From Pseudomonadota bacterium (GTDB taxonomy: Bacteria > Desulfobacterota > Desulfovibrionia > Desulfovibrionales > Desulfovibrionaceae): a stretch of DNA of 64,000 nt. The first letter of the stretch is position 1. Each line of letters begins with the position of its first letter. The notes beneath the pieces were generated by a model that saw nothing but the letters and a program-made list of their open reading frames with translations, made no database searches and had not been told where the DNA came from. This document shows, piece by piece, positions 23,051 through 31,467 of the stretch. The stretch is taken from the NCBI GenBank assembly GCA_023411815.1, contig JAEYOJ010000045.1, positions 22,787 through 86,786 of the forward strand, in the 5' to 3' direction. Made by a program: the position numbers and the translations under genes.

Positions 23051-24322
23051 GCTCCCCACGGCCGCGGGCATGCTCCAGGCGTCCTGAAGCTCGCTCAGGC
23101 GCGTGACGCCCTCAAGATAGTCATGCAGAGCCCGCTCCCAGGCCAGGTCGTCGGGCTCGCCCCATTTGCGCCGGTAGATGTTCGAGCCGGGATAGGGAAA
23201 GATGGGTACCGGATCGTTGGCCCACACGCCGCGGCTGCGCAGCCTGTCCCGCCACTGGGCCACGAAGTCCGGATTCTCGAAGCCCGCGTCCACCAGGTTG
23301 GCCTGCACGAAGGGGACATGGCTTTTGGCCAGGACCAGCCGTTCGACCATCTGCTCCGTGCTCAAGGCGCTGCGCTTGCCGAGCAGCGCGCGCACCTCCG
23401 GGGCCAGGCACTCGATGCCCGCCTCCACGGACACGCAGCCGGCCCTGCCCAATAGCTCCAGGTCGCGCGGCTTCCACATGTCTATGCGCGTCTGAATGCC
23501 GAATTTGAGTCCACGGGCGGCCAGTTCGCTGAGCAGAGCGCGGTCCGGCAGGAACAACTCGTCGATGAAATAGACGTACTCCACGCCCCGCGACAGCAGG
23601 CCGTCGATCTCGGCCAGTACCGTGGACAAGGGCCGCTTGCGGTACGCGCCGCGGAAGTACTCGCGGGCGCAGAACACGCAGCCGAAGGGGCAGCCGCGCG
23701 AGGCCTCGACCTCCGCGCCCGGCCCCCTGGGAGCCGCATCGAAGCGGTGGTGATGGTGGGCGTGGCGCGAGATCCACTCGTCGGGCCAGACCAGGGCCGG
23801 CAGCGCCTCGACATTGGCGGCCTGCACCCGGCCGTCCTTGCCGTGCAGGCGTCCGCGCCAGTTGAAGACCAGGCCGGGAATCTCGCGCCAGTCCTTGTCC
23901 GCCAGCAGCGGCAGGGCCTGCTCGAATTCGCCGCGCAGCACGGCGTCGGCCCGCAGCTTGGCCAGGACCGCGCCCGGGCTGGTGGACGGATGCGGGCCCA
24001 CGGCCACGAGCACGCCGGCCGCCTCGGTGATGGCCGAGGCCGTCAGCTCCGGCACGGTCAGCTCGGGCTGGGTGCAGCGCCAAAACAGGTAGGTCGGGGC
24101 CGTGACCAGCACGGTGAAGTCCGGGGCGAAGTCCTCCAGCCGGGCGCGCAGGTCGCCCAGGGACAGATCGAACATGTGCGCGTCGATGATCACGGCCTCG
24201 TGGCCGGCATCCTCCAGGGCCCGCGCGGCGTAGCCCAGCTCAAGGGGCAGATGCGGTTCGCGGCAGCCGAAATAGACGCTGCCGGCGAAGCACCAGTTGG
24301 GATTGACGAGCGCGAATCTCAT
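23048..24322 (-). CDS. B12-binding-domain radical SAM enzyme
   Basis: A 424-residue protein. Residues about 1-140 form a cobalamin-binding Rossmann domain (FALVNPNWCFAGSVYFGCRE, LELGYAARALEDAGHEAVII), though the classic DxHxxG is only partly present as DAHMFD. The radical SAM motif is RGCPFGCVFCARE, with Cys211, Cys215 and Cys218 ligating the [4Fe-4S] cluster. Such class B enzymes often methylate unreactive carbon or phosphorus centres or rearrange sugars. It lies between two sugar epimerase genes and glycosyltransferase genes, so a modification of a sugar or carrier is likely. ATG at 24322 overlaps the upstream gene (ATGA) and has GGGAGG upstream. Confidence 0.88.
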   Translation of the reverse strand: MRFALVNPNWCFAGSVYFGCREPHLPLELGYAARALEDAGHEAVIIDAHMFDLSLGDLRARLEDFAPDFTVLVTAPTYLFWRCTQPELTVPELTASAITEAAGVLVAVGPHPSTSPGAVLAKLRADAVLRGEFEQALPLLADKDWREIPGLVFNWRGRLHGKDGRVQAANVEALPALVWPDEWISRHAHHHHRFDAAPRGPGAEVEASRGCPFGCVFCAREYFRGAYRKRPLSTVLAEIDGLLSRGVEYVYFIDELFLPDRALLSELAARGLKFGIQTRIDMWKPRDLELLGRAGCVSVEAGIECLAPEVRALLGKRSALSTEQMVERLVLAKSHVPFVQANLVDAGFENPDFVAQWRDRLRSRGVWANDPVPIFPYPGSNIYRRKWGEPDDLAWERALHDYLEGVTRLSELQDAWSMPAAVGS

Positions 24323-25422
24323 GAAATTGCCTCCCGTGCCCAGATTTGACCGCCGGCCATGACCCTGTGCTCCTTGAGCCAGTGCGTCAGGGCGGCCACG
24401 CCATCCTTCTTGCCCATGCGCGGCTTCCAGCCCGTGGCCGCCTCGAAGCCGCCCGTGTCGGCCACGAACCAGGCCTGGTCGCCGGGCCTGCCCGCACCGT
24501 AGGCCACCGAGGCGGGCGGCACGCCCAGCTCGCGCATCATATCCAGGAGTTCCAGCAGGCTCACGGCGTTGCCCGGCCCGCCGCCGATGTTGAAGACCCG
24601 GCCGCGCAGCTCCCCCGCGCATTCCACGGCCAGCAGGAAGGCGTCGATGAGGTCCTCCACCCAGAGCACGTCACGCACCTGCTTGCCGTTGCCGTAGATG
24701 GTCAGCCCCCGGCCCTCCAGCGCGCTGATGAGGAAATGGGCCACCCAGCCCTGGTCCTCGGTGCCGGACTGGTGCGGGCCGTAGATGCAGCTCATGCGCA
24801 GGGCCACGGCCCGCAGACCGTAGATGCGCGCGTAGTCCAGCACGTACTGGTCGGCCGCGCCCTTGGAGCAGCCGTAGGGGCTGTAGAAATCCAGGGGATG
24901 GCCCTCGCCCACGCCGCGTCCGGCCACCGACGGGTCGACCGGGGCATAGTGCCTGTCGCGCTCCAGCAACTCCAGGTCAGCCAGCTTGCCGTAGACCTTG
25001 TTGGTGGAGGTGAACACCAGGGGCGGAGGGGATTCGAGACTCCGCAAGGCTTCCAGGACATTGAGCGTGCCGGCGGCATTGACCTCGAAATCCGCGCGCG
25101 GGTTGCGCACGCTGGTGGTCACGGCCACCTGAGCGGCCAGGTGGAAGACCGCGTCCGCGCCCTGCACGGCCGAAACCACTGCGCGGGAGTCGCGCACGTC
25201 GGCCGTCTGCGCCGTGACGAGGTCGCCGTGCCTGGCCTTGAGCCAGGCCAAGTTCCGCTCCCCGCCGGGGCGGGACAGGTTGTCCAGGATGAGCACGCGG
25301 CGGCCCTGCGCGGCCAGACGGTGGCTCAGGTTGGTGCCGATGAAGCCAGCCCCGCCCGTGACCAGCGCGTAGGGTTCGCCCCGCTGACGCGGAAGAGTCG
25401 CGGCTCGCCGCTTGGCTGTCAT
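24319..25422 (-). CDS. NAD-dependent sugar epimerase (SDR, CDP-paratose/tyvelose epimerase-like)
   Basis: A 367-residue extended short-chain dehydrogenase. The NAD site is ALVTGGAGFIGTNLSHRLAA. The catalytic Tyr-x3-Lys is YGCSKGAAD, with the preceding Thr/Ser in VFTSTNKVYG. Features such as RMSCIYGPHQSGTEDQGWVA and GNGKQVRDVLWVEDLIDAFL resemble CDP-paratose 2-epimerases, but the nucleotide sugar cannot be fixed by eye. ATG at 25422 overlaps the upstream gene by four bases and has a GGGGG site. It probably supplies one of the donor sugars for the four glycosyltransferases downstream. Confidence 0.85.
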   Translation of the reverse strand: MTAKRRAATLPRQRGEPYALVTGGAGFIGTNLSHRLAAQGRRVLILDNLSRPGGERNLAWLKARHGDLVTAQTADVRDSRAVVSAVQGADAVFHLAAQVAVTTSVRNPRADFEVNAAGTLNVLEALRSLESPPPLVFTSTNKVYGKLADLELLERDRHYAPVDPSVAGRGVGEGHPLDFYSPYGCSKGAADQYVLDYARIYGLRAVALRMSCIYGPHQSGTEDQGWVAHFLISALEGRGLTIYGNGKQVRDVLWVEDLIDAFLLAVECAGELRGRVFNIGGGPGNAVSLLELLDMMRELGVPPASVAYGAGRPGDQAWFVADTGGFEAATGWKPRMGKKDGVAALTHWLKEHRVMAGGQIWAREAIS

Positions 25423-26534
25423 ATGGTCAGCCCCCTGCCGCCCAGCTCCTTGGCCATGTCGTCGAACCTGTCCACGGCCTGCTGCCCGGCCAGCCAGTCG
25501 GCCAGCTCGGCCAGGCCGTCGCCGAGCTCCACCTGGGGCTTGAAGCCTAGCACGCCTCGGGCCAGGCTCGTGTCCGCGAAGCAGTGGCGGATGTCGCCCA
25601 CACGGCACTTGCCCGTGATCTCGGGCTCCAGCGTGCTGCCGAGCACCGCGGCCAGCCCCTCGGCCAGTTCGCGCACGGAGTAGCTGTTGCCGCTGCCGAT
25701 GTTGAAGTCCTTGCCAGCGGCCTCCGGCTTTTCCAGGGCCAGCCTGCAGGCCCTGGCCACGTCGGCCACGTGCACGAAGTCCCGGCGCTGGCGGCCGTCC
25801 TCGAAGATCATGGGCGATTTGCCGTTGAGCAGGCGCGAGGCGAAGATGGCCAGCACGCCCGTGTAGGGATTGGAAAGGGCCTGGCGCGTGCCGTAGACGT
25901 TGAAGAAGCGCATGCCCACGGTCTCGATGCCGTAGCTTGCGCCCACGATGTGGCACATGCGCTCCTGGGCGTACTTGCTCAGGGCGTAGACCGAGGCCAG
26001 GGCGGGCCGCTTGCTCTCCGGCGTGGGCATGGGCACGAGCGGCGCGCCGTCCCCGTCGCAGCACTCCCAACGGCCCTGGCGCAAGACCTCGGGCACGCGG
26101 CAGGCGTCCTCAACCAGCCGGCCGTCGGGCGCGAGGTACAGGCCCTCGCCGTAGATGGACATGGACGAGGCCACGATCAGCCGCTCCACGGGATTCGTCG
26201 TCAGCTTCTGCAGGAGGGCGGCGGTTCCGGTTTCGTTCACGTCCACATAGTCGCGCACCTGGTACATGCTCTGGCCGACGCCGACCATGGCCGCGAAGTG
26301 AAACACGGCGTCCACACCGCACAGGCACTTGCGCAGCATGTGCGTGTCGCGCACATCCCCGACCAGCAACTCCACTTCCGGATCCATATAATCAGGGCGG
26401 ATCTTGCTCCGGCCGTGAACCTGCTCGCTCAGGCTGTCGAGCACCCGCACCGCGTAACCCGCGGCCAGAAGCTCGTCGGCAAGGTGCGAGCCGATGAAGC
26501 CCGCCCCGCCTGTGATGAGCACCTGCTTGGCCAT
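25419..26534 (-). CDS. NAD-dependent sugar epimerase/dehydratase (SDR), first gene of the glycan operon
   Basis: A 371-residue extended SDR protein. NAD site QVLITGGAGFIGSHLADELL; Ser in VASSMSIYGEG and catalytic YALSKYAQE; GMRFFNVYGTRQALSNPYTG is the usual strand-6 block. It has an insertion of about 35 residues around the CRVPEVLRQGRWECCDGDG stretch. The substrate is probably a UDP- or GDP-hexose. ATG at 26534 has GAGGAGG six bases upstream. The gene starts an eleven-gene cluster that runs to 14895, and an FNR-like palindrome lies about 120 bases upstream. Confidence 0.87.
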   Translation of the reverse strand: MAKQVLITGGAGFIGSHLADELLAAGYAVRVLDSLSEQVHGRSKIRPDYMDPEVELLVGDVRDTHMLRKCLCGVDAVFHFAAMVGVGQSMYQVRDYVDVNETGTAALLQKLTTNPVERLIVASSMSIYGEGLYLAPDGRLVEDACRVPEVLRQGRWECCDGDGAPLVPMPTPESKRPALASVYALSKYAQERMCHIVGASYGIETVGMRFFNVYGTRQALSNPYTGVLAIFASRLLNGKSPMIFEDGRQRRDFVHVADVARACRLALEKPEAAGKDFNIGSGNSYSVRELAEGLAAVLGSTLEPEITGKCRVGDIRHCFADTSLARGVLGFKPQVELGDGLAELADWLAGQQAVDRFDDMAKELGGRGLTI

Positions 26535-26652
26535 GCAATCCTCCTCTTGCGTGAGTCGCTCCCTGGACATTCATTCCTCAACCTACAGGGGAAACCACAA
26601 CTCGGCGTTAGAGGCAAGCAGCATGACCATCATGATGAAGTTGTTCAGCAAT

Positions 26653-26666
26653 TGAATCACATCAAT
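26653..26666. promoter_or_regulatory. FNR/CRP-family-like operator
   Basis: TTGAATCACATCAA differs at one position from the FNR consensus TTGAT-N4-ATCAA. Seven bases to the right is TGTGAAATCACA, with TGTGA and TCACA arms but only a two-base centre, unlike the six of CRP. Together they suggest control by a CRP/FNR-type regulator of the glycan operon, the FAD/Rieske gene, or both. Confidence 0.4.
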
Positions 26667-26733
26667 AAAGACTGTGAAATCACACGCGTTTGCCAACAAG
26701 GTTAATTATTGGCGCAAAAAAACTTCTTATTGC

Positions 26734-26833
26734 TGTAGTACATCGTCCTACACACTCATACTCACGTCTTAGGAATGGGGACTACAGAATGTAGGCTGGC
26801 CAGGCACATGTCGTAGGAAGCCGTCCTACACAC
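26734..26833. repeat. Cluster of TGTAG/CTACA inverted repeats and a 12-base direct repeat
   Basis: CGTCCTACACAC occurs at 26744-26755 and again at 26822-26833. Three palindromes lie nearby: TGTAG...CTACA (26734-26753), CTACAGAATGTAG (26782-26794) and GTAGGAAGCCGTCCTAC (26813-26829). The arrangement resembles a multi-site operator for an unidentified regulator. Confidence 0.45.
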
Positions 26834-26923
26834 ACGCATTTGCTCGGATCATGCGATCCGCTTGCCCTTTTTTCTCCAGATAGGCTATTTTGGCGGCTGC
26901 GTCTCACAAACAGGGAGCATGAC

Positions 26924-28471
26924 ATGGACAGCCGATCCTCATCCATAGAAGAGCAGACGATGCAGCCGGGCCCGACCTTCTCCAGATCCCTGTGGGTGGA
27001 TACCGTGGAGCCGCGCCGACATCCGCGCATGACCCGCGACACCCTGGTCGACACGGCCATCATCGGAGCGGGCATGGCCGGCCTCAATCTGGCCCTGCTC
27101 CTTCTGCAGTCCGGCCAGCGCGTGGCGGTCATCGACATGCGCGAGGTCGGCTCGGGTGTCACGGGCAACACCACGGCCAAGATCACGGCCCTGCACGGCC
27201 AGCTGTACGCCGAGCTCACGCGCCGCTTCGGCCGCGAGACCGCATCCCTGCACGGCCAGGCCAATCAAAACGCCATCGGCCAGTACGAGGCTGTCATCAA
27301 GCGCTACTCCATAGACTGCGACTACAGCCACGCGCCGGCCTGGACCGTGTCCAACCGCGAGGAGGACATGGAGGCCCTGGCCGCCGAGGCCGATGCGGCC
27401 AGGCAGTGCGGTCTGCCGGCGAGCTTCTCGCGCGACACGGGCCTGCCTTTCGGCGTGTCCGGCGGCGTGAAGGCCGACAACCAGGCCCGCTTCCATCCGC
27501 TCAAGTACCTGCTGGGCATCACCCGCGAACTGGCCGAGCGGGACGTGAAGATATTCGAGAACACCCGCGCCCTGGAGATCCGCCCCGGCCAGCCGGCGGA
27601 CGTCATGACCGACCGCGGGCTGCTGCGGGCAAAGCATGTCGTTCTGGCCTCCAACATCCCCTTCTACCGCAGCTCCGAGTTCTTCCTGCGCCTGGTTCAG
27701 TCGCGCTCCTACGTGCTGGCCTATCCCGTGGAACCAGGCTTCATCCCGGACGCCATGTACTATCAGACGCGCCAGCCCTTCCGCTCCCTGCGCCTGCAGA
27801 CATCGGGAGGCCGCGCCTGGCTCCTCGTGGGCGGCGAGAAGCATCACTCCGGCCACGCGACGGACACGGAAGCCTGCTACGCGCGCCTGGCCGAATGGGC
27901 CCGCGAGACCATGGGCCTGGAGAGTCCGGCCTACCGCTGGTCCACCCACGACCAGTTCCCCCTGGACCGCCTGCCCTACGTGGGCCCGGTCTCCCGGGGT
28001 CAGAAGAACATCCTTGCCGTGACCGGCTTCGGCGGCTGGGGCATGTCCCAGTCCATGGTCGCCGCGCACCTGCTGCGCGACCTCATCTACGGGGTCAAGA
28101 ATCCCCTCTCGCGCATCTACGCCGTTGGACGCCTGAAGCTGGGCGACCTCGGGCCCGTGGCCGGGCAGAACCTGCATAAGGTCAGGCGCCTCGTCACGGA
28201 CCGGCTCTCCTCGCCCAAGAAGCAGGCCAAGGACCTGGAGCCGGGCCAGGGCGGGCTGGCCAAGCTGGGCGGGTCCGCCGTGGCGGCCTTCCGCGACGAG
28301 CAGGGCGAGCTGCATGCGTTCTCGCGCGTGTGCACGCACGTGGGCTGCGTGGTGCAGTGGAACAACGCCGAGCGGTCCTGGGATTGCCCGTGCCACGGCT
28401 CGCGGTTCGATATCGACGGCCGCGTGCTGCAAGGGCCGACGATCAAGGACCTGCAGCCCAAGAAGTCCTGA
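26924..28471 (+). CDS. FAD-dependent oxidoreductase with C-terminal Rieske [2Fe-2S] domain
   Basis: A 515-residue two-domain protein. Residues about 40-400 form a DAO-type FAD fold (VDTAIIGAGMAGLNLALLLL, ADVMTDRGLLRAKHVVLASN, FGGWGMSQSMVAAHLL). The C-terminal 95 residues form a Rieske domain with both ligand motifs, CTHVGC and CPCHGSRFD, which bind a [2Fe-2S] cluster through two Cys and two His. Proteins of this architecture are widespread but poorly characterised. No signal peptide is present. ATG at 26924 has GGGAG upstream; the frame is open to 26840. It is followed at 125 bases by an outer-membrane protein gene. Confidence 0.88.
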   Translation: MDSRSSSIEEQTMQPGPTFSRSLWVDTVEPRRHPRMTRDTLVDTAIIGAGMAGLNLALLLLQSGQRVAVIDMREVGSGVTGNTTAKITALHGQLYAELTRRFGRETASLHGQANQNAIGQYEAVIKRYSIDCDYSHAPAWTVSNREEDMEALAAEADAARQCGLPASFSRDTGLPFGVSGGVKADNQARFHPLKYLLGITRELAERDVKIFENTRALEIRPGQPADVMTDRGLLRAKHVVLASNIPFYRSSEFFLRLVQSRSYVLAYPVEPGFIPDAMYYQTRQPFRSLRLQTSGGRAWLLVGGEKHHSGHATDTEACYARLAEWARETMGLESPAYRWSTHDQFPLDRLPYVGPVSRGQKNILAVTGFGGWGMSQSMVAAHLLRDLIYGVKNPLSRIYAVGRLKLGDLGPVAGQNLHKVRRLVTDRLSSPKKQAKDLEPGQGGLAKLGGSAVAAFRDEQGELHAFSRVCTHVGCVVQWNNAERSWDCPCHGSRFDIDGRVLQGPTIKDLQPKKS

Positions 28472-28595
28472 TAGGGCAGCACGGCAGACGAGGATGCTCC
28501 GGAAAATGCGCTTCGACGCGGACGAAAACCCGGTGCGGCCGCATTTTTAAGGCAAGGTTGACTGGGCCTTATTGGCACAAGAAGGAAGGACTGAC

Positions 28596-29360
28596 ATGAA
28601 CGCCTGGTTGCGCATGGGCCTATGCGGCATGCTGTGTGTGGGGCTCTTGGCCACAGTGCCTCTTCGCGCTTGGGCGCAGGGCTATGACCTGGACGAGAAC
28701 TTTCCGCTGCGCATGGAGGATGCCGAGGTCATCGGCAAGGGCAACTTCACCTTCCAGGGCAGCTTGGCCTACGAGTTGAGCCGGGAAGGCGAGGACCTCT
28801 TCGAGCTCGAGCCGGTCCTGCAGTACGGCCCGCTGGAAAAGCTGGAGCTGGAGCTCGCCTCGCCCTTCCTGCTCGGCGACGTCGACGACCGGGGCAGCGG
28901 GGACATCACGGCCTCGGCGCAGTACAAGCTGACCGAAGCCGGCCGCTGGATGCCCTCCCTGGCGGTCAAGGGCGCCCTGACCTTCCCCTCGGGAACGCGC
29001 AGCCGGGGCGTGGACCCCTCGCTCAAGCTCCTGGCCTCCTGGCACCTGGGCGACTCGGGGCTGCACCGGGTGCACGTCAACGGCTCCTGGCTGCGCAACA
29101 CCGAACCCTATGCCGACGAACGCAAGGACGGCTGGCTGTACCTGGTCGGCTACAGCTACCGGCTGAACCAGAACTGGATCATGCTGGCCGACATATGGCG
29201 CGAGCGGACCATCCTCACTGACGAGGAGATCAATATCGCCGAGGCCGGGCTGATCTACGAGTTCAGCGACCGGCTCTTCATGGCCGTGGGCGCGGGCGGC
29301 GGCTTCGGTGACGAGTCGCCGGAAGTCCGCGCCACGACGGCCTTCCAGCTCAATTTCTAG
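28596..29360 (+). CDS. Probable outer-membrane beta-barrel protein
   Basis: A 254-residue exported protein. It has a classic signal peptide (MGLCGMLCVGLLATVPLRAW, cleavage likely after AWAQ). The mature part alternates hydrophobic and polar residues in paired strands (FTFQGSLAYELSREGEDLFE, LELELASPFLL, ITASAQYKL, WLYLVGYSYRLNQNWIMLAD) and ends in Phe (AFQLNF), as many outer-membrane barrels do. Function unknown; it resembles small porin-like or MetA-degradation-type proteins. ATG at 28596 has GGAAGGA upstream. The stop codon TAG is the start of a family-B fragment. Confidence 0.75.
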   Translation: MNAWLRMGLCGMLCVGLLATVPLRAWAQGYDLDENFPLRMEDAEVIGKGNFTFQGSLAYELSREGEDLFELEPVLQYGPLEKLELELASPFLLGDVDDRGSGDITASAQYKLTEAGRWMPSLAVKGALTFPSGTRSRGVDPSLKLLASWHLGDSGLHRVHVNGSWLRNTEPYADERKDGWLYLVGYSYRLNQNWIMLADIWRERTILTDEEINIAEAGLIYEFSDRLFMAVGAGGGFGDESPEVRATTAFQLNF

Positions 29361-29392
29361 AGCAGGCTGCCTTTAAGACGCCCGCGGCGGCG
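29358..29392. repeat. Partial family-B intergenic element, copy 4
   Basis: TAGAGCAGGCTGCCTTTAAG followed by ACGCCCGCGGCGGCG matches the left-hand end of copy 2 (22928 onward). The rest of the element is missing or too diverged to see. The TAG is the stop codon of the outer-membrane protein gene. Confidence 0.5.
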
Positions 29393-29551
29393 TACTCCAG
29401 GCGACAAACCTCCCTCCGCGCTGTTGAACTTTCCCGCGACGGGACGTACAAGCAAATTGCCTGGGGAGTTCCGCCTCTTTTTCTTCGAACGCCTTTACAC
29501 CTTCCTCCAGGCCGACACATTCCGATCCCTACCCTCTCCGAGGTACGCGAC

Positions 29552-31204
29552 ATGAATCAGAAGCAACTCGTTCTGACCGTCTGCGCCCTGTGCGCGGTCG
29601 TAGCCGCGGGCGCGGCAGTGCTTTCCCTCCACGCGCCCACGGCGACCCTGATCCTCTGCCTGGTCCTGGCCCCGGCGCTGTCCTGGCTGGCCCTCTATCT
29701 GCTGCGGCAGGTCTTCGCGCCCCAGGAGTGCGCCATGGCCGCCCTGCGGGCCTCGGGCCAGGATACCAGGACCGGCCTTGCCGGCACGGTGGAGGGCCTG
29801 GCGCGCGAGCTGCAATCCTGCAAGGCGGAGCTGACCGCCAAATCCGAGGAGCTGCGCACCGTGGCGGCACGCTCGGAAGAGGCCGTGCGCCAGGCGGGAG
29901 AAGCCTCGAGCATGGCCGAGCAGGCCCGCGAGGACGGCATGCGCGAGGCCGCCGGACGCCTGCAGGTCGTGGCCCACAGGATCACGGAATCCGCCGACCT
30001 GCTGGAATCGCTTTCCGCGCGCATCGTGTCCGGCGCGGACAACCAGAAGGATCGCATGCACCACACCGCCGTGGCCATGGGCGAGATGAACCTGGCCATC
30101 ACCGAGGTCTCGCGCAGCGCGGCCACGGCCGCGACCAACGTGGACATGGCCAAGGAACGGGCCCAGGAGAGCATGCAGGTCGTCACGCATTCGCGCGAAG
30201 CCATCAGCAAGGTCAACGGCGTGGCCACGCGGCTCAAGACCGACATGGCCGAGCTGGGCAACATGGCCATGTCCATCGACAAGGTCATCAACGTCATCAA
30301 CGACATCGCGGACCAGACCAACCTGCTGGCGCTCAACGCGGCTATCGAGGCGGCCCGAGCCGGAGAGGCCGGGCGCGGCTTCGCCGTGGTGGCCGACGAG
30401 GTGCGCAAGCTGGCCGAGAAGACCATGAACGCCACCAAGGAGGTCGGCGCGAGCATCCTGGCCATCCAGGACGCCGTGAAGCGCAACGTGGACGGCATGG
30501 AGGAGGCCGTGGCCATGGCGGCCGAGGCCGCGGACATGGCCACCCGCTCCGGCGAGTCCTCGCAGATGATCGTGCGCCATACCGAGGACAACGCGACCAT
30601 GATCGCCTCCATCGCCGCGGCGGCCGAGGAGCAGTCCGCCTCCAGCAACGAGATAAGCCAGGCCGTGGGCGAGGTGCGCGAGATCGCCGTGGACATCGCC
30701 GAAGGCATCCACGAATCGTCCAAGGCCATCGGCCAGCTCACGACCCTGACCGTGCAGCTCGGCGAGCTCATCCGCGACATGCAGACCCGCCAGGGCGACA
30801 CGCTGGTGAGCTGGACCAGCTCGCTCAGCGTGGGCGTGCGCGAGATCGACGAGCAGCACGTGAAGCTCGTGGAGCTGCTCAACAAGCTCTATGCGGCCAT
30901 GAAATCCGGCAAAGGCAATGACGCGCTGGGCAAGATCCTGAACGATCTGGTGGAGTACACGGTCTACCACTTCGACCACGAGGAGAAGCTCTTCGCCAGG
31001 CTCGGCTACCCGCAGGCCCAGGCCCACGCCCGCGAGCACGCGGCCCTCAAGGCCAAGGTGAGCGAGTTCGCCGCCGCCTTCAAGGCCGGCAAGGCCAAGG
31101 TCACCACGGATATCCTCAATTTCCTCAAGGACTGGGTGGTCAACCACATCAAGGTCACGGACAAGAAATACAGCCCGTTCCTGAACAGCAAGGGCCTGAG
31201 ATAA
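29552..31204 (+). CDS. Methyl-accepting chemotaxis protein with C-terminal hemerythrin domain
   Basis: A 550-residue receptor. Two hydrophobic segments lie close together at the N-terminus (about residues 7-28 and 31-50) with almost no periplasmic loop, so sensing is cytoplasmic. The signalling hairpin tip is DQTNLLALNAAIEAARAGEA then GRGFAVVADEVRKLAEKT. From about residue 415 a hemerythrin domain carries its diiron ligands in VREIDEQHVKLVELL, YTVYHFDHEEKLF, HAREHAAL and WVVNHIKVTDKKY. The layout resembles DcrH of Desulfovibrio vulgaris, an oxygen-binding receptor, except that DcrH has a large periplasmic part. It probably guides aerotactic escape. ATG at 29552 has GAGGT upstream. Confidence 0.92.
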   Translation: MNQKQLVLTVCALCAVVAAGAAVLSLHAPTATLILCLVLAPALSWLALYLLRQVFAPQECAMAALRASGQDTRTGLAGTVEGLARELQSCKAELTAKSEELRTVAARSEEAVRQAGEASSMAEQAREDGMREAAGRLQVVAHRITESADLLESLSARIVSGADNQKDRMHHTAVAMGEMNLAITEVSRSAATAATNVDMAKERAQESMQVVTHSREAISKVNGVATRLKTDMAELGNMAMSIDKVINVINDIADQTNLLALNAAIEAARAGEAGRGFAVVADEVRKLAEKTMNATKEVGASILAIQDAVKRNVDGMEEAVAMAAEAADMATRSGESSQMIVRHTEDNATMIASIAAAAEEQSASSNEISQAVGEVREIAVDIAEGIHESSKAIGQLTTLTVQLGELIRDMQTRQGDTLVSWTSSLSVGVREIDEQHVKLVELLNKLYAAMKSGKGNDALGKILNDLVEYTVYHFDHEEKLFARLGYPQAQAHAREHAALKAKVSEFAAAFKAGKAKVTTDILNFLKDWVVNHIKVTDKKYSPFLNSKGLR

Positions 31205-31208
31205 TACC

Positions 31209-31279
31209 GGGAGAGGGCTCTGCCCTCTCCCAAACCCTCACCCGCCAGGGGAGTGATTCCCCTGGACCCCGCTTTTTTC
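31209..31279 (+). repeat. Family-A double-hairpin element, copy 2 (terminator-like)
   Basis: First hairpin GGGAGAGGGC/GCCCTCTCCC (31209-31231), then ACCCTCACCCG, second hairpin CCAGGGGA/TCCCCTGG (31245-31265), then ACCCCGCTTTTTTC. It begins five bases after the chemoreceptor stop codon. The second hairpin with its T-run is a plausible intrinsic terminator. Confidence 0.75.
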
Positions 31280-31343
31280 AGTGCGACACGCTTCACGACG
31301 ACGAGTTCATTCATCCGCGCAGGTGTCTGCGGTGCAAATGAAA

Positions 31344-31375
31344 AGAATGCCGGGCATCGCCCGGCATTCTTTTTT
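31344..31375 (+). terminator. Strong hairpin terminator
   Basis: A 12-base-pair perfect stem AGAATGCCGGGC/GCCCGGCATTCT with an ATC loop, followed by TTTTT. A near-identical hairpin occurs at 39499-39534, also about 70 bases after a family-A copy. Confidence 0.85.
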
Positions 31376-31382
31376 AACTATC

Positions 31383-31443
31383 GCGGGTCCAGGGGGTCGT
31401 TACCCCCTGGCGGGGTTTCCAAAGGGGCGGCGCCCCTTTGGCC
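31383..31443 (-). repeat. Family-A double-hairpin element, copy 3
   Basis: Opposite orientation to copy 2. It contains CCAGGGGGT/ACCCCCTGG (31389-31410) and CCAAAGGGGCG/CGCCCCTTTGG (31419-31441). It lies 25 bases downstream of the encapsulin gene on the minus strand. Confidence 0.7.
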
Positions 31444-31467
31444 GCCGGAGGCATTTCCAAACGAGAC

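Larger units (their letters stand above)
26535..26923. other. Divergent regulatory region between the glycan operon and the FAD/Rieske gene
   Basis: This 389-base AT-rich stretch separates two divergent genes. It contains an FNR/CRP-like palindrome (26653-26666), a close second palindrome TGTGAAATCACA (26673-26684), and a cluster of TGTAG/CTACA inverted repeats with a 12-base direct repeat (26734-26833). No coding sequence is evident. Confidence 0.6.
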
